Counted from the stretch's first letter, positions 9,189 through 19,826 are shown. The stretch is 64,000 bases of DNA from Microbulbifer celer (GCF_020991125.1 NZ_CP087715.1:2259501-2323500); one strand, 5' to 3'. Translations and numbers: made by a program. Notes: a model not told the origin generated them from the sequence alone.

Positions 9189-9887
9189 ATGAAACACTAT
9201 TGGCTACTGGCGGGAATGCTTGCGCTGACTGGCTGCCAGAATATGGAAGCGGTGTCCCCCTGGCTCGAGGTGGGCAACCAGGTGGCCAAAAACGCCGGCT
9301 ACGATACCGACTCCCGCCTCGCCGGCGGTATCAAAGAAGTCCTGCACACCAGCACCGACCGCGCCAGCGCCAGCCTCTCGCAAACCGGTGCCTTCCGCCT
9401 GCGCCTACCCGCCTCAGCACGCCCGGCGGCGGACACAATGCGCCAGATGGGGTTCGGCGCCTACGTGGACCAGTTGGAAAACGCCATGAACCGCGGTGCA
9501 GAACAGGCCGTTGTGGAAGCTGCGCCGGTATTCAAACAGGCCGTCACCAGCATGACCGTCACCGATGCCCTCGGCATTGTGCGCGGCGGCGATACCGCCG
9601 CCACAGATTACTTCCGCGGCCACACCGAAACCACCCTGCGCCAGCGCTACCAGCCGATTGTGGAAGCCAGCCTGCGCAAAACCGGCTTCTATGATCAATA
9701 CGAGGAAGTACTGGCAATCTATGAAAAGCTGCCCATTGCTAACAAGCCTAATATGAACCTGGAGAGCTATGTGATCGACAACAGCATGACCACACTTTTC
9801 AGCCGTATCGGCCAGGAGGAAGCACTGATCAGGAAGGACCCGGTAGCCCGGGGGAGTGTTTTGATCGGGCAGGTATTCAGAGAGTAA
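9189..9887 (+). CDS. DUF4197 lipoprotein
   Basis: A 232-residue protein beginning with a short lipoprotein signal (lipobox LTGC, Cys16). The rest matches the DUF4197 family: GGIKEVLHTSTDRASASL near the start, then the central VDQLENAMNRGAEQAVVEAAPVF block, and a C-terminal alpha-helical part with conserved Tyr/Asp residues (TDYFRGHTE, YDQYEEVLAIYEKLP). The family is common in proteobacteria, is predicted to be anchored in the envelope, and has no assigned function. A GAGGAGA ribosome site lies eight bases upstream. Transcription converges with the membrane hydroxylase at 10095. Confidence 0.85.
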   Translation: MKHYWLLAGMLALTGCQNMEAVSPWLEVGNQVAKNAGYDTDSRLAGGIKEVLHTSTDRASASLSQTGAFRLRLPASARPAADTMRQMGFGAYVDQLENAMNRGAEQAVVEAAPVFKQAVTSMTVTDALGIVRGGDTAATDYFRGHTETTLRQRYQPIVEASLRKTGFYDQYEEVLAIYEKLPIANKPNMNLESYVIDNSMTTLFSRIGQEEALIRKDPVARGSVLIGQVFRE

Positions 9888-9960
9888 TCTGACTGGCACC
9901 AGCGGGCTGCTGCCCCAGCTCGCAGCCCTTGTCCATTTCCTTCCACAAACGCCTGCTCGG

Positions 9961-10029
9961 AATGTTGTTACTTAGCAAAACTCTGCGCGTCCGGTAGCGA
10001 CACTGCCACTGTGTGGCTTCAGTAAACAG
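9961..10029 (+). repeat. Internally deleted copy of the palindromic repeat family
   Basis: The left half (9961-9989) matches the left outer end of the copy at 50615-50792 at about 25 of 29 positions with one gap, including TCTGCGCG. The right half (9993-10029) matches that copy's right outer end (50751-50787) at 28 of 37 positions without gaps. The roughly 100-base palindrome between them is missing. It lies between convergent gene ends. Confidence 0.6.
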
Positions 10030-10094
10030 CACTCCCTGTGAACCGGACCTTTGGGTTCGCCCGCAAGCAGGCCCCATCAGAGAGAAGCGGACCT

Positions 10095-11240
10095 TTAGCG
10101 CTTCCGCCCCAGCAGACTCTGTACCGGATACAGTAATTGGCCCAGGTAACTGCGCGGCAAACGTACGGTTGTACCGTACTCCGCCGGCCAGTGTTCCTCC
10201 GGCATATGGTAGGTATTGAAGACACGATCAAAAAGTACCGTATGTGCGGAGTAATTGGTATCGATAGCGGGCTTTTCCGAGCTGTGGTGCCAGTGGTGGA
10301 ATTGCGGCGTCACGAAAATGTACCTCAGGGGGCCGAACGAGAAGCGCAGGTTGCAGTGAATCAGAATCGCCTGCAGCGCCGCAAAAGCAACATAGATATC
10401 CAGCGCGGCCTGATCCGCACCCAGTAGGTACAGGGGCACCATTACCATCGCGCGCTCTGAAAACACCTGAATAAAATGCCCGCGCGATCCGGCCAGCCAA
10501 TCCATGCTCTCCACCGAATGGTGCACCGCGTGCACCGGCCAGAGTACTCGCACTTCGTGATACAGGCGGTGTTCCCAATACAGCACAAAATCAGCACAGA
10601 TAACGATCAGACATACCTGAATTAACAGCGGTACTGACTGCACCGCCTGCTGCACACTCTCACTCACCGCCCAGTGAAAGTGGCTTGCGTGGTAGTTGCC
10701 ATAGATCAGGATGGCTGAGATCATCAAATGATTGAAACAGAAATAGAATAGATCCAATCCCCACTCATCCCGCAAAATCACCTGATTGCGATATTTGGGA
10801 AACAGCTTTTCCAGTGTCATAAATACACCCACGGAACCGAGAAAGGCAAGAATCAACCAGTCGACGCCCAGTGACAGGCGCACTGGCTCCACAGGCCCCA
10901 CCGGAATGTCGTAGCCACCGAGTAAAAACCCCAACACAGTCAACCCAATACCCGTAATGCCCATCCGTTTGCGGCGATTCAGGAAAAACGTCAACAAACC
11001 GAAAAACAGGGAAAAGTACATCCCGTACTTGAGAAGCTGCTGGAGAAATTCCGCATCATAGACCTGACGCAGCTCAATGGTCGTCAGGTATGCAGGATAA
11101 CGGTAAGCAAGTACCGCCAGTAAACTCAGGGTACCGAGTGTAATCGACAGGTACCCACTGATTTTCCCCTCCCCAAACCGGAACTCGCTGTTTCGATCCA
11201 GCGGTACCCGCCGCTTTTGGTATTGATATTCTGTTTCCAT
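10095..11240 (-). CDS. Sterol desaturase / fatty acid hydroxylase family membrane protein
   Basis: ATG 11240 has an AGGGAAG ribosome site and gives 381 residues; a GTG start nine codons earlier is less likely. Several membrane segments fill the first half. The second half carries the three histidine clusters of the family: HRLYH, HAVHH and HHWHH, which bind a di-iron centre. Members hydroxylate or desaturate lipid chains or sterol-like substrates with O2 and two electrons, at the cytoplasmic membrane. The N-terminal extension of about 100 residues with extra membrane segments is typical of bacterial relatives whose substrates are unknown. The divergent neighbour is an exported dehydrogenase; no functional link is evident. 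Confidence 0.85.
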   Translation of the reverse strand: METEYQYQKRRVPLDRNSEFRFGEGKISGYLSITLGTLSLLAVLAYRYPAYLTTIELRQVYDAEFLQQLLKYGMYFSLFFGLLTFFLNRRKRMGITGIGLTVLGFLLGGYDIPVGPVEPVRLSLGVDWLILAFLGSVGVFMTLEKLFPKYRNQVILRDEWGLDLFYFCFNHLMISAILIYGNYHASHFHWAVSESVQQAVQSVPLLIQVCLIVICADFVLYWEHRLYHEVRVLWPVHAVHHSVESMDWLAGSRGHFIQVFSERAMVMVPLYLLGADQAALDIYVAFAALQAILIHCNLRFSFGPLRYIFVTPQFHHWHHSSEKPAIDTNYSAHTVLFDRVFNTYHMPEEHWPAEYGTTVRLPRSYLGQLLYPVQSLLGRKR

Positions 11241-11408
11241 CTGACTTCCCTGTTGAAGCAATAACACTGTCGATTGCGCGAAATAGTACTACCGACCTGT
11301 GACTCGATACCAGTTTGTTACTTAACACCGGTGCGGGGATGGTTTAAGTTTCCCGCCCAGGCCGACAGGCCCTGACGCACCGATAAGAACGATTGAGTAA
11401 CCCGCTGT

Positions 11409-13031
11409 ATGAATACACTTTTAACATGGGCACGTGGTTTGGCAGGCAGTCTGGTAAGCGGCTTGGTTATTGCCTTCTGTGCCACTGCTTCCGCGGCCGC
11501 CAGCTACCAACCGCTCAACGAGACTTGTGATGGACTCCCCAAACTCCCCGTCGGCACCATGCCCGGCACCTGTCTCGGTCTGCTGGCAAGCGCCCGCTCC
11601 GGCGCAGACTTTATCAAACCGCGCAAAGCGCTGGAGTTACCCCGGAGCAACCAGATTCTGGTTACCGACATGGGCGGCTGGAGTGGGGGCAAAGGGATTC
11701 TCTGGCTACTTGAATTCAGTGACGGTAGCTATAATCGCGTGCAAGGCATCCACAAACTCGCCACAGGAATGAACCTGCCCCACGACATCAAGCTGGGCCC
11801 GGATGGGCGAATCTATGTGGGTGAAGCCAACCGGATAACGCGCTTCCGGCTGCGGGGTAATCAGATGGTTGACCGGGAAACCGTGGTCGACAACCTGCCC
11901 TACACCCCAGGCAGCCACCTGCATCCCCTCACCAGTTTTGTCTTTCTGCCCGGTGGTGATCTGCTGGTAAACGCCGGCTCAAAAACCGACGACTGCGGCC
12001 TGAGCTCCGTTTCGCAAACCTGTGATGAGCTGGACACCACCGGCCTCCGCCACTATCGCTATCAGCCTGACAGCAATGCGTGGGACAGCGACTTTACCCT
12101 CTACGCCAGCGGTCTGCGCAACTCCGTAGCCCTTGTCGTACACCCTAGCGGCACCGTACTACAGGGAGAGAACAGCACAGACTTCAAAGACGCCGAGGAG
12201 CCCTACGAGGAAATCAATGTAATCCAGCCCGGTGGTTTCTACGGCTGGCCCTACTGCTTCAACCGGCGCCTAAGTGTTGGCCAGGGGATCGACCAAGACA
12301 CCAGCGGCTGTGATCGCGCGGACTACATCGAGCCTTATAGCCTGATGCCGCCCCATGTTGCGCCACTGGATATGCTCTATTACGACGGCGATTTACTGCC
12401 GGCACTGAAAAATCAATTACTGGTCAGCTGGCATGGCTATCGCGTGGTTGGCAACAGGCTGGTCAGTTACGCCACTTCAGCGGACGGACTGCCACAACTG
12501 GTCAAACACGTCCGCTTCAACCGCGACCCCATCGCTCCCGCCCGAACGTTCACCACACACACGATGGCGCCGCGCGGCGGTTCGAGTGCCGATGCACAAC
12601 ACCGGGAAGTGATCAGTAAGTGGAACAAGGTGGACGGACTGAGACCGGAAGGTGCGCCCGTCGGTTTGTTGCAACTGCAGGACGGATCTCTGTTGATTGT
12701 CGATGACAAAAACCCTGCTCTTTTGCGTCTGTCCCGAGGACAGGCTTACGCAGATACCCAGGGAGATCAGCAGCTCTCACAGATCGACGGGATCCACTTC
12801 GACGGTGCGGCGCGCGAGCTATTGCTAAATAACTGCACTGGTTGCCACCTGGAGCTGCAAAGCAACCCGGGAGAACTGTTGAACCGGAAGGACGGTTGGC
12901 TGCAACTGAAAGGTGGTACCACCCTCCTGGAGCAGAAGCTGACCAGCGAATCTGGATTTATGCCACCAACGGGCCAACTGGAAAGTACCGAAATCGCCAC
13001 TATTCTGGCATCAGTGGCTGAGCGCGACTGA
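11409..13031 (+). CDS. Exported PQQ-type sugar dehydrogenase fused to a C-terminal heme c domain
   Basis: The 540-residue protein has a signal peptide (about residues 1-30). A six-bladed beta-propeller of the soluble glucose/sorbosone dehydrogenase family spans about 45-440, with LPHDIKLGPDGRIYVGEANRI, LHPLTSFVFLPGGDLLVNAGS, YASGLRNSVALVVHP and GGFYGWPYC as signatures. The last 80 residues carry a heme c site, CTGCH at 476-480, with Met518 in GFMPP as the likely axial ligand. The propeller should oxidise a sugar or alcohol-like substrate, probably with PQQ, and pass electrons to its own heme, then to the respiratory chain. The substrate is unknown, and no PQQ biosynthesis genes lie in this window. 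A bidirectional terminator follows. Confidence 0.85.
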   Translation: MNTLLTWARGLAGSLVSGLVIAFCATASAAASYQPLNETCDGLPKLPVGTMPGTCLGLLASARSGADFIKPRKALELPRSNQILVTDMGGWSGGKGILWLLEFSDGSYNRVQGIHKLATGMNLPHDIKLGPDGRIYVGEANRITRFRLRGNQMVDRETVVDNLPYTPGSHLHPLTSFVFLPGGDLLVNAGSKTDDCGLSSVSQTCDELDTTGLRHYRYQPDSNAWDSDFTLYASGLRNSVALVVHPSGTVLQGENSTDFKDAEEPYEEINVIQPGGFYGWPYCFNRRLSVGQGIDQDTSGCDRADYIEPYSLMPPHVAPLDMLYYDGDLLPALKNQLLVSWHGYRVVGNRLVSYATSADGLPQLVKHVRFNRDPIAPARTFTTHTMAPRGGSSADAQHREVISKWNKVDGLRPEGAPVGLLQLQDGSLLIVDDKNPALLRLSRGQAYADTQGDQQLSQIDGIHFDGAARELLLNNCTGCHLELQSNPGELLNRKDGWLQLKGGTTLLEQKLTSESGFMPPTGQLESTEIATILASVAERD

Positions 13032-13071
13032 CGTTGCACGTCCATTGATTATCAACATATTGCCCAGACAT

Positions 13072-13101
13072 AAAAAAACCGCTCGATTGAGCGGTTTTTT
13101 T
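13072..13101. terminator. Bidirectional intrinsic terminator
   Basis: A stem of 8 bp (AACCGCTC at 13077-13084 with GAGCGGTT at 13089-13096, loop GATT) is flanked by seven A's and seven T's. It lies between the convergent dehydrogenase and purL. Confidence 0.9.
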
Positions 13102-13115
13102 CGAGCCAGCGATGA

Positions 13116-16100
13116 TTAATCGACAAACACCCGAGCATTGCGGAACAGACGCATCCAGCCGGAATCCTCTTCCCAGTCGTCCGGGTGCCAGCTGTTGCTG
13201 ACAGCGCGGGCAACGCGTTCCGGGTGCGGCATCATGATGGTGACGCGACCGTCTTCAGAACACAGCGAAGTGATACCGTTGACCGAGCCATTGGGGTTGG
13301 CCGGGTAGGTCTCGGTAATTTCCTGCTTGTTGTTCAGGTAGCGCATGGCGATGGTGCCGGAGTCTTCACAGGCTTCCAGTTGCTCCTGGCTGGCGAACTC
13401 CACCCGGCCTTCACCGTGCGCCACCGCAACCGGCATGTAGGAACCGGCCATGCCCTTGAACAGTACCGATGGAGAATCTTCCACGCCCACCAGCGCGAAA
13501 CGCGCCTCGTACTGTTCAGACAGATTGCGCACAAAGCGCGGCCAGTGATCGGCACCCGGGATCAATTCCTTGATCACGGAGAACATCTGACAACCGTTGC
13601 ACACGCCGAGACCGAAGGTGTCCTTGCGGTTAAAGAAGCCGGCAAACTGGTCGCGGGCACGATCGTTGAACAGGATGGTCTTGGCCCAGCCTTCACCGGC
13701 GCCGAGTACATCGCCGTAGGAGAAGCCACCACAGCCAACCAATCCCTTGAACTGATCGAGTTCAACACGACCGGCGAGAATATCGCTCATGTGGACGTCA
13801 ATAGCATTGAAACCGGCGCGGTGGAAGGCGTGCGCCATTTCCACCTGGCTGTTGACGCCCTGCTCGCGCAGGATCGCGATCTTCGGACGCACACCCTTCT
13901 TTATATAAGGCGCGGCGATATCTTCATTGATGTCGTAAGAAAGACTGACAGACAGGCCCGGATCTTCCTTGACGCTTTTGGCGATGGCATCAAATTCCTG
14001 CTTCGCGCAATCGGCATTGTCGCGCAGGGATTGAATACGGTAGCTGGTTTCACTCCAGATCTGTTGCAGCTCGGCACGGCTGCGATTGAAGATCTCTCTG
14101 TCTTCACGAGTGATACGCAGGTGTTCGTTATCGTTCAACTCACCGATCCGGTGTGCGGGCACACCGACAGAGGCAAAACGCATCGCCAGCATATCCGCGT
14201 CGGCGGTAGGCACCTGCAACACAGCACCCAACTCTTCATTGAACAGCGCGGCGATCGGGTCTTCACCCAGATCGAAGATCTCTACATCAATACCCACACG
14301 ACCGGCAAAACTCATCTCCGCCAGGGTGGCGAAGAGGCCGCCGTCAGAACGGTCGTGGTACGCGATGACTTTCTCTTCTTCCAGCAACTCCTGCATGATT
14401 TCGAAGAAGCCCCTGAGGCGCTTGGCATCGTCCAGGTCCGCCGGGGTATCACCCAGCTCACTGTAGACCTGGGCCAGACAGGAGCCGCCCAGGCGGTTTT
14501 TACCCGCACCCAGGTCGACAAGCATCAGTTCGCTCTCGCCTTTACGCATTTTGCGCAGCTGCGGGGTCGCCACTTTGCGCACGTCAGAGACTGGACTGAA
14601 TGCGGAGATCACCAGAGACAGCGGCGCGGTTACCGCCTTGTCCTCACCGCCATCATTCCAGGCGGTACGCATGGACATGGAGTCCTTGCCCACCGGAATG
14701 GTGATACCGAGATCCGGGCACAGCTCCATACCCACCGCTTCCACGGTGCGATAGAGCTTTTCTTCTTCCCCCGGATGGCTGGCGGCGCACATCCAGTTGG
14801 CGGAAAGCTTGATATCGGACAGCTTGCTGATCGGTGCCGCGGCGATGTTGGTAATCGCTTCACCTACCGCCAGACGGCCGGACGCGGGCGCATCCAGCAG
14901 CGCTACCGGGGTACGCTCACCCATGGACATGGCCTCACCCTTGGTGCTGTCGTAGGCCACGGTAGTTACCGCGCAGTCTGCCACCGGCACCTGCCAGGGG
15001 CCGACCATCTGATCCCGGGAGACCTGACCGGTTACGGTGCGGTCGCCGATGGTAATCAGAAAGCTTTTGCTGGCCACGGTAGGCAGGCGCAATACGCGTT
15101 CTGCCGCTTCGTTCAGGTCGATCTTGCTGGTATCGAACGCCGTGGTCCTGGCTTCTACTTTCTCCGCCACACGGTGCATCTTCGGCGGCTTACCGAACAG
15201 CACAGACATGGGCAGGTCTACCGGCTTGGCGTCGAGCTGCTTGTCGTTCAGGGTCAGGTGCTTCTCGTCGGTGGCTTCGCCGACCACTGCGAACGGCGCG
15301 CGCTCGCGCTCGCAGATCTTCTCGAAGCGCTCCAGGTCCTCCGGCATCACTGCCAGCACATAGCGCTCCTGAGATTCGTTACACCAGATCTCCAGCGGGC
15401 TCATGCCCGGCTCGTCGGAGGGCACATTACGCAGTTCGAAATTGCCGCCGGTGCCGCCGTCTTTGACCAGCTCCGGGAAGGCATTGGAAAGACCACCGGC
15501 GCCCACATCGTGGATAAAGGCGATGGGGTTCTTGTCGCCCTGCTGCCAGCACTGATCAATCACTTCCTGACAGCGGCGCTCGATTTCCGGGTTCTGGCGC
15601 TGTACCGAGGCGAAATCCAGGTCTTCGGAGCTGGAGCCGCTGGCCATACTGGAGGCGGCGCCGCCACCGAGGCCGATCAGCATCGCTGGGCCGCCCAGTA
15701 CGATCAGCTTGGCGCCGGGCTTGAATTCCGGCTTGTCCACGTGCTCTTCACGGATATTGCCGTAGCCGCCGGCGAGCATGATCGGCTTGTGGTAGCCCCG
15801 GCGCTCGCCGTTGAAGTCTTCTTCAAAGGTACGGAAATAGCCACAGATGTTGGGACGACCGAATTCGTTGTTAAACGCGGCACCGCCGATGGGGCCCTCG
15901 ATCATGATGTCCAGCGCAGTAACGATGCGCTCGGGCTTGCCGTAGTTCACTTCCCAGGGCTGCAGGGCACCGGGGATCTGCAGGTTGGATACGGTAAAGC
16001 CGGTCAGGCCCACCTTGGGCTTGGAACCGCGGCCCACGGCGCCCTCGTCGCGGATCTCGCCACCGGCGCCAGTGCCGGCGCCGGCAAACGGCGCAATCGC

Positions 16101-16994
16101 GGTGGGGTGGTTATGGGTTTCCACCTTCATCAGCAGGTGGATGGCTTCCTGGCTGAAGCCGTACTCTTTGGTGACAGGGTCCGGGTAGAAGCGGCCCGCT
16201 TTGTGGCCGACCACCACCGCGGCGTTATCCGCGTAGGCAGACAGGACGCCTTCACCGCCCTTCTGGTAAGTATTCTTGATCATACCGAACAGGGAGTGCG
16301 GCATCTCCTCGCCATCGATGGTCCAGCTGGCATTGAAGATCTTGTGACGGCAGTGCTCAGAGTTCGCCTGGGCGAACATCATCAGCTCCACATCCGTGGG
16401 GTTGCGCTCCAACTCTTCAAAGCTGGTCAGCAGATAATCAATCTCGTCATCCGCCAGCGCCAGGCCCAGGCCCACATTGGCCCGTTCGAGGGCTTCGCGG
16501 CCGCCATCCAGCACGTCGACGGTGCCCATTTCACGGGGGGCTTCCACCTCAAACAGCGCTTCCGCTTGTTCCATCTGCGAGAACACGCTCTCTACCATGC
16601 GATCGTGCAATAGCGCCGCCAGATCAGCCCGTTCAGCTTCAGTTAATTTGACGCCGGCAATATAGAAGGCCAATCCCCGCTCCAGGCGGCGCACCTGGGT
16701 GAGACCGGCATTGTGCGCGATGTCTGTCGCCTTGGAGGACCAGGGGGAAATAGTGCCCGGACGCGGAACCACGAGCAGCAGTTCGCCTTCCGGCGTGTGC
16801 TTCTCTTCAGTGGGGCCGTACTGAAGCAATCGCTCCAGCAGCACCTGGTCCTGATTATCCAGCTTGGGGCTGTCGGCAAAGTGCACATACTCGGCATACA
16901 CCTCCTGAACCGCTGGGTTCAGGGCGCGGAGCTGGGAGAGCAGTTTTTGATGGCGGAATTTCGACAGTGCGGGAGCACCACGCAGAACTTGCAT
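13116..16994 (-). CDS. purL: Phosphoribosylformylglycinamidine synthase
   Basis: ATG 16994 gives 1292 residues starting [14 protein letters not shown], as in the long single-chain PurL of E. coli; the upstream frame to 17078 has no family similarity. The order is an N-terminal PurS-like domain, two AIR-synthetase-type ATP-binding halves (about 170-1020) and a C-terminal class I glutaminase with nucleophile Cys1132 in GVCNGC. It makes FGAM from FGAR, glutamine and ATP in purine synthesis. It is divergent from mltF, the usual gammaproteobacterial arrangement. purM and purN are in the same window at 40.8 kb but form a separate unit. No PurR-like operator was convincing. Confidence 0.97.
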   Translation of the reverse strand: MQVLRGAPALSKFRHQKLLSQLRALNPAVQEVYAEYVHFADSPKLDNQDQVLLERLLQYGPTEEKHTPEGELLLVVPRPGTISPWSSKATDIAHNAGLTQVRRLERGLAFYIAGVKLTEAERADLAALLHDRMVESVFSQMEQAEALFEVEAPREMGTVDVLDGGREALERANVGLGLALADDEIDYLLTSFEELERNPTDVELMMFAQANSEHCRHKIFNASWTIDGEEMPHSLFGMIKNTYQKGGEGVLSAYADNAAVVVGHKAGRFYPDPVTKEYGFSQEAIHLLMKVETHNHPTAIAPFAGAGTGAGGEIRDEGAVGRGSKPKVGLTGFTVSNLQIPGALQPWEVNYGKPERIVTALDIMIEGPIGGAAFNNEFGRPNICGYFRTFEEDFNGERRGYHKPIMLAGGYGNIREEHVDKPEFKPGAKLIVLGGPAMLIGLGGGAASSMASGSSSEDLDFASVQRQNPEIERRCQEVIDQCWQQGDKNPIAFIHDVGAGGLSNAFPELVKDGGTGGNFELRNVPSDEPGMSPLEIWCNESQERYVLAVMPEDLERFEKICERERAPFAVVGEATDEKHLTLNDKQLDAKPVDLPMSVLFGKPPKMHRVAEKVEARTTAFDTSKIDLNEAAERVLRLPTVASKSFLITIGDRTVTGQVSRDQMVGPWQVPVADCAVTTVAYDSTKGEAMSMGERTPVALLDAPASGRLAVGEAITNIAAAPISKLSDIKLSANWMCAASHPGEEEKLYRTVEAVGMELCPDLGITIPVGKDSMSMRTAWNDGGEDKAVTAPLSLVISAFSPVSDVRKVATPQLRKMRKGESELMLVDLGAGKNRLGGSCLAQVYSELGDTPADLDDAKRLRGFFEIMQELLEEEKVIAYHDRSDGGLFATLAEMSFAGRVGIDVEIFDLGEDPIAALFNEELGAVLQVPTADADMLAMRFASVGVPAHRIGELNDNEHLRITREDREIFNRSRAELQQIWSETSYRIQSLRDNADCAKQEFDAIAKSVKEDPGLSVSLSYDINEDIAAPYIKKGVRPKIAILREQGVNSQVEMAHAFHRAGFNAIDVHMSDILAGRVELDQFKGLVGCGGFSYGDVLGAGEGWAKTILFNDRARDQFAGFFNRKDTFGLGVCNGCQMFSVIKELIPGADHWPRFVRNLSEQYEARFALVGVEDSPSVLFKGMAGSYMPVAVAHGEGRVEFASQEQLEACEDSGTIAMRYLNNKQEITETYPANPNGSVNGITSLCSEDGRVTIMMPHPERVARAVSNSWHPDDWEEDSGWMRLFRNARVFVD

Positions 16995-17567
16995 CGCGGG
17001 AGTTGGCCTCTTGTCATGATTAGAGCGCCTGCGTACCGGAAGCGTACGCAGGAACACCGGGATTCGGAGCGCGCGCATTGTACCCGAAGCGCCGCCACTC
17101 CAACACTGCCATTAAAGGTCCGGCTATGTACAGGAGGTAAGTGTAGGGGTTTATGCATTGAAACGTAGCGCCCCCGAACACACTCAGATGGGAAAACAAG
17201 GTACGCCGAGACAGGGTAAACCCCTTGAAATCGCGCTAATACAGCGCCTAGCGCTCCTGCATCAACTACACTGAAAGGTGCAGCAAAACAAGCCGACGCA
17301 TCACAAAAGAGCCACGAAGTAACGCACGCCAATCCACTCAGATTGGTCAGACGCACGGGATATGGGGTAAAATTGCGGCGCTTTCGTCACGACCTGATCA
17401 AAATTTAGCCTCCCGGCTTATCAGGCACCAAGTCAGGTACCAAGGCAAAGCATTCGAGCGAGGTGCAACGGATCGCACCCGCAGCAGAGTAACCATCCTG
17501 GCCAGGAATCCGGCGCCAGCACTCTGCGTATAAATAACGCTAACGAATGGATTCGAGGGGACCGCCT
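16995..17567. other. Intergenic region between purL and mltF
   Basis: About 573 bases lie between divergent starts. The small frames inside show no family features. The region must contain the purL and mltF promoters, but I could not define them. No strong hairpin or repeat is visible. Confidence 0.45.
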
Positions 17568-19040
17568 ATGATCATGAAAAGCCGACTGTTGCGCTACAGC
17601 CGCCGCCTGGTAAAGGGCGTCGCGCTCGCCTGTTGCGCCTCCCTGTTGGTGGCCAGTAAGGCGCCCAGCACGCTGGAGCAGGTAAAGGCTGCCGGCAGGC
17701 TCGTGGTCCTGTCCCAGAACGGCCCCACCACCTACTACGAAGATGCCAACGGCCACTACACCGGGTTTGAGTACGGCATGCTGCAGGCATTTGCCGATGA
17801 GCTGGGCGTGACGCTGGAAATTCGCGACGTACACGACCTCTCCCACCTGTTTCTGGAGCTACAGAACCCGGACTCTGGCGCCCACCTGGCGGCTGCGGGC
17901 CTTACCGTCACCTCCGAGCGCCGTGACCAGGTACGCTTTGCCCCGTCTTATTTTGAAGTGCGCCAACAGGTCATCTACCGCCTGGGCGAAGCCCGCCCGC
18001 GCAGCGTAGCGGATCTGGCCGGTAAAACCATTGCCGTCATTGCCGGCTCTGCACACGCGGAAAAACTGCGCAAACTGGCGGTACGCTACCCGGACCTGCA
18101 GTGGAAGGAAATCTCCGACGTCGATGCCATGGAGCTGGTAGAGATGGTCAACGAAGGCGAGTACCACTACGCGATGGTGGATTCAAACGCCTATGCGGTG
18201 CACCGCGGCCTGTATCCGAACACCCATATCGCTTTCAACCTGACCCAGTTCCAGCCGGTCTCCTGGGCCTTCCCGAAAAGTGATGACGACACGCTCTACC
18301 GCGCCGCGCGCAACTTCATGCTGCGAGCCAACACCAGCGGCCTGGTGGCAGAGCTGCGAGAGCTCTACTTTGGCCACGTCAGCAAGATGAATGTGGGCGG
18401 TGCCCAAACGTTTGCCCAGATGACCCGCGAACGCCTGCCCCGCTGGCGGGAAGAGATGGAGCGGGTCGCCACCAGTTACGACCTCGACTGGGAGCTGCTG
18501 GCGGCGCTGAGTTATCAGGAATCCCACTGGAACCCCCGGGCCAAGTCCCCTACTGGAGTCCGCGGCCTGATGATGCTCACCCGCGCTACCGCCCGCGAAA
18601 TGGGCGTTAACCGCCTGGATCCGATCGAAAGCATTGAAGGTGGCGCGCGATATTTCATCCGTGTACGCGACAAGATCCCCGCGCGTATTCGTGAGCCGGA
18701 CCGCACCTGGATGGCCCTTGCAGCCTATAACGTCGGTTACGGCCACCTGGAAGACGCCCGCGTACTCACCCAACAACTGGGCGGCAACCCCGACCGCTGG
18801 TCCGACGTGCGCAATCACCTGCCGCTGCTGGCCAAGCGCCAGTACTACAAGCACCTCAAACACGGCTACGCCCGCGGCTGGGAGCCGGTGACCTATGTAC
18901 AGAACATCCGTCACTACCAGGCGCTGCTGACCTGGAACAACCGCATTGAACAGCAGCGTCTCGCCGCCGCCAATGATGCCGGCGAAGCTATCGCCGATGC
19001 TAATCAGGCGGAAACCGGCGCCTCAGCTTCCGCCCTCTGA
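17568..19040 (+). CDS. mltF: Membrane-bound lytic murein transglycosylase F
   Basis: ATG 17568 follows a GAGGGG ribosome site by seven bases and gives 490 residues. A short hydrophobic signal or anchor is followed by a periplasmic solute-binding-like domain (about 35-265: LVVLSQNGPTTYYED, GFEYGMLQAFADELG) and a C-terminal SLT transglycosylase domain (about 290-455). The catalytic glutamate lies in SYQESHWNP and the fold motifs are GLMMLT and AAYNVGYGH. The enzyme cleaves peptidoglycan glycan strands to 1,6-anhydro products at the outer membrane. Its head-to-head position with purL is conserved in gammaproteobacteria. The last 30 residues are Ala/Glu-rich and probably disordered. Confidence 0.95.
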   Translation: MIMKSRLLRYSRRLVKGVALACCASLLVASKAPSTLEQVKAAGRLVVLSQNGPTTYYEDANGHYTGFEYGMLQAFADELGVTLEIRDVHDLSHLFLELQNPDSGAHLAAAGLTVTSERRDQVRFAPSYFEVRQQVIYRLGEARPRSVADLAGKTIAVIAGSAHAEKLRKLAVRYPDLQWKEISDVDAMELVEMVNEGEYHYAMVDSNAYAVHRGLYPNTHIAFNLTQFQPVSWAFPKSDDDTLYRAARNFMLRANTSGLVAELRELYFGHVSKMNVGGAQTFAQMTRERLPRWREEMERVATSYDLDWELLAALSYQESHWNPRAKSPTGVRGLMMLTRATAREMGVNRLDPIESIEGGARYFIRVRDKIPARIREPDRTWMALAAYNVGYGHLEDARVLTQQLGGNPDRWSDVRNHLPLLAKRQYYKHLKHGYARGWEPVTYVQNIRHYQALLTWNNRIEQQRLAAANDAGEAIADANQAETGASASAL

Positions 19041-19047
19041 CCTTCCC

Positions 19048-19075
19048 GCTACAGGCGGGAAGCCCCGCCTGTAGC
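19048..19075. other. Perfect hairpin after mltF, no T tract
   Basis: A 12-bp perfect stem (19048-19059 with 19064-19075, loop AAGC) lies seven bases after the mltF stop. No run of T follows on either strand, so it may stabilise the 3' end of the mRNA rather than terminate by itself. Confidence 0.55.
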
Positions 19076-19287
19076 GCTGCCACGTCGCCCCTCCTCTTTT
19101 CGTCACTCACCGCGCTGGCAGCCACAATGCCAATTTTTTTTCGGAAGTGGATCCACATTCCGTGCAAGTCGCAAAAATCATCCTATGCTTACAGGCAGGC
19201 CGGTCTTGACCTCAAGCAAATGCTCTTGCGCAAAAATGCCCGGAGCAAACACAATCCTGAACATCCACAACGGTGAGCAAAGCGAAT

Positions 19288-19758
19288 ATGTGTAAAGAAG
19301 CCCCTACCCGTCACTTACTGATCATTACATTGGCATCCATCCTCGCCCTGGCAGCCTGTGACAGGAAATCGGAAACCCACGATCCCGATACGCAACCAAC
19401 CGACACACCAACCAGTGATCAATCGATGGACGACACCGTCGTCATCGATGAAAACGACACCTCCGACGACACCACGGGAAGTGACGACAGTAACACCGGA
19501 GCAGCTGCTGCCACCGGAGACAGTGACGAGGTACTGATCTGTACCAAAGAATGGTTTGAGTGGGTAAACAACCAGGTACTGGCGACCAGTAGCGAAATGA
19601 TTGCAGAACAGTACCCCACAGGGCTGCCGGACGTTGGCAGCGATGAGTGGTTTATGGCCGTGGACAAACTGACCGGCGGCGACGGCGCTCATGGCCCGGA
19701 CGGTGGCAGTGATGAATGGTGCATGATGGTCCAACAGCGGTTGCAGAAAACCGAGTGA
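19288..19758 (+). CDS. Acidic hypothetical lipoprotein
   Basis: The start at ATG 19288 gives 156 residues; a GTG five codons earlier is possible. The N-terminus is a lipoprotein signal (lipobox LAAC). A strongly acidic, Thr/Ser/Asp-rich linker follows (about residues 30-78). The C-terminal 70 residues hold a short duplicated motif, GSDEWFMAV and GSDEWCMMV, each after a Pro-Asp turn, and two Cys residues that could pair. I do not recognise a family. It precedes a PepSY protein and D-lactate dehydrogenase on the same strand with a 68-base gap, so it may belong to that transcript. Confidence 0.7.
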   Translation: MCKEAPTRHLLIITLASILALAACDRKSETHDPDTQPTDTPTSDQSMDDTVVIDENDTSDDTTGSDDSNTGAAAATGDSDEVLICTKEWFEWVNNQVLATSSEMIAEQYPTGLPDVGSDEWFMAVDKLTGGDGAHGPDGGSDEWCMMVQQRLQKTE

Positions 19759-19826
19759 ACCTGTCTGCTCGAGCGTAAAACTGCACAATCTGCAGATTCA
19801 TACACTCCTGAACCAAGAGAATCCGT

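Noticed and set aside
11309-11330. TTTGTTACTTAACACCGGTG as another end of the repeat family
   Set aside because: Only about 11 bases match the outer-end motif and the flanks do not, so chance is likely.
13185-16613. A 1142-codon open frame antisense to purL
   Set aside because: It lies fully within purL, has no ribosome site or recognisable domain, and is explained by the GC-rich third codon positions of purL. The same holds for long antisense frames opposite fumarase (28690-30342), purM (40760-41845), the aldehyde dehydrogenase (58353-59414) and thiC.
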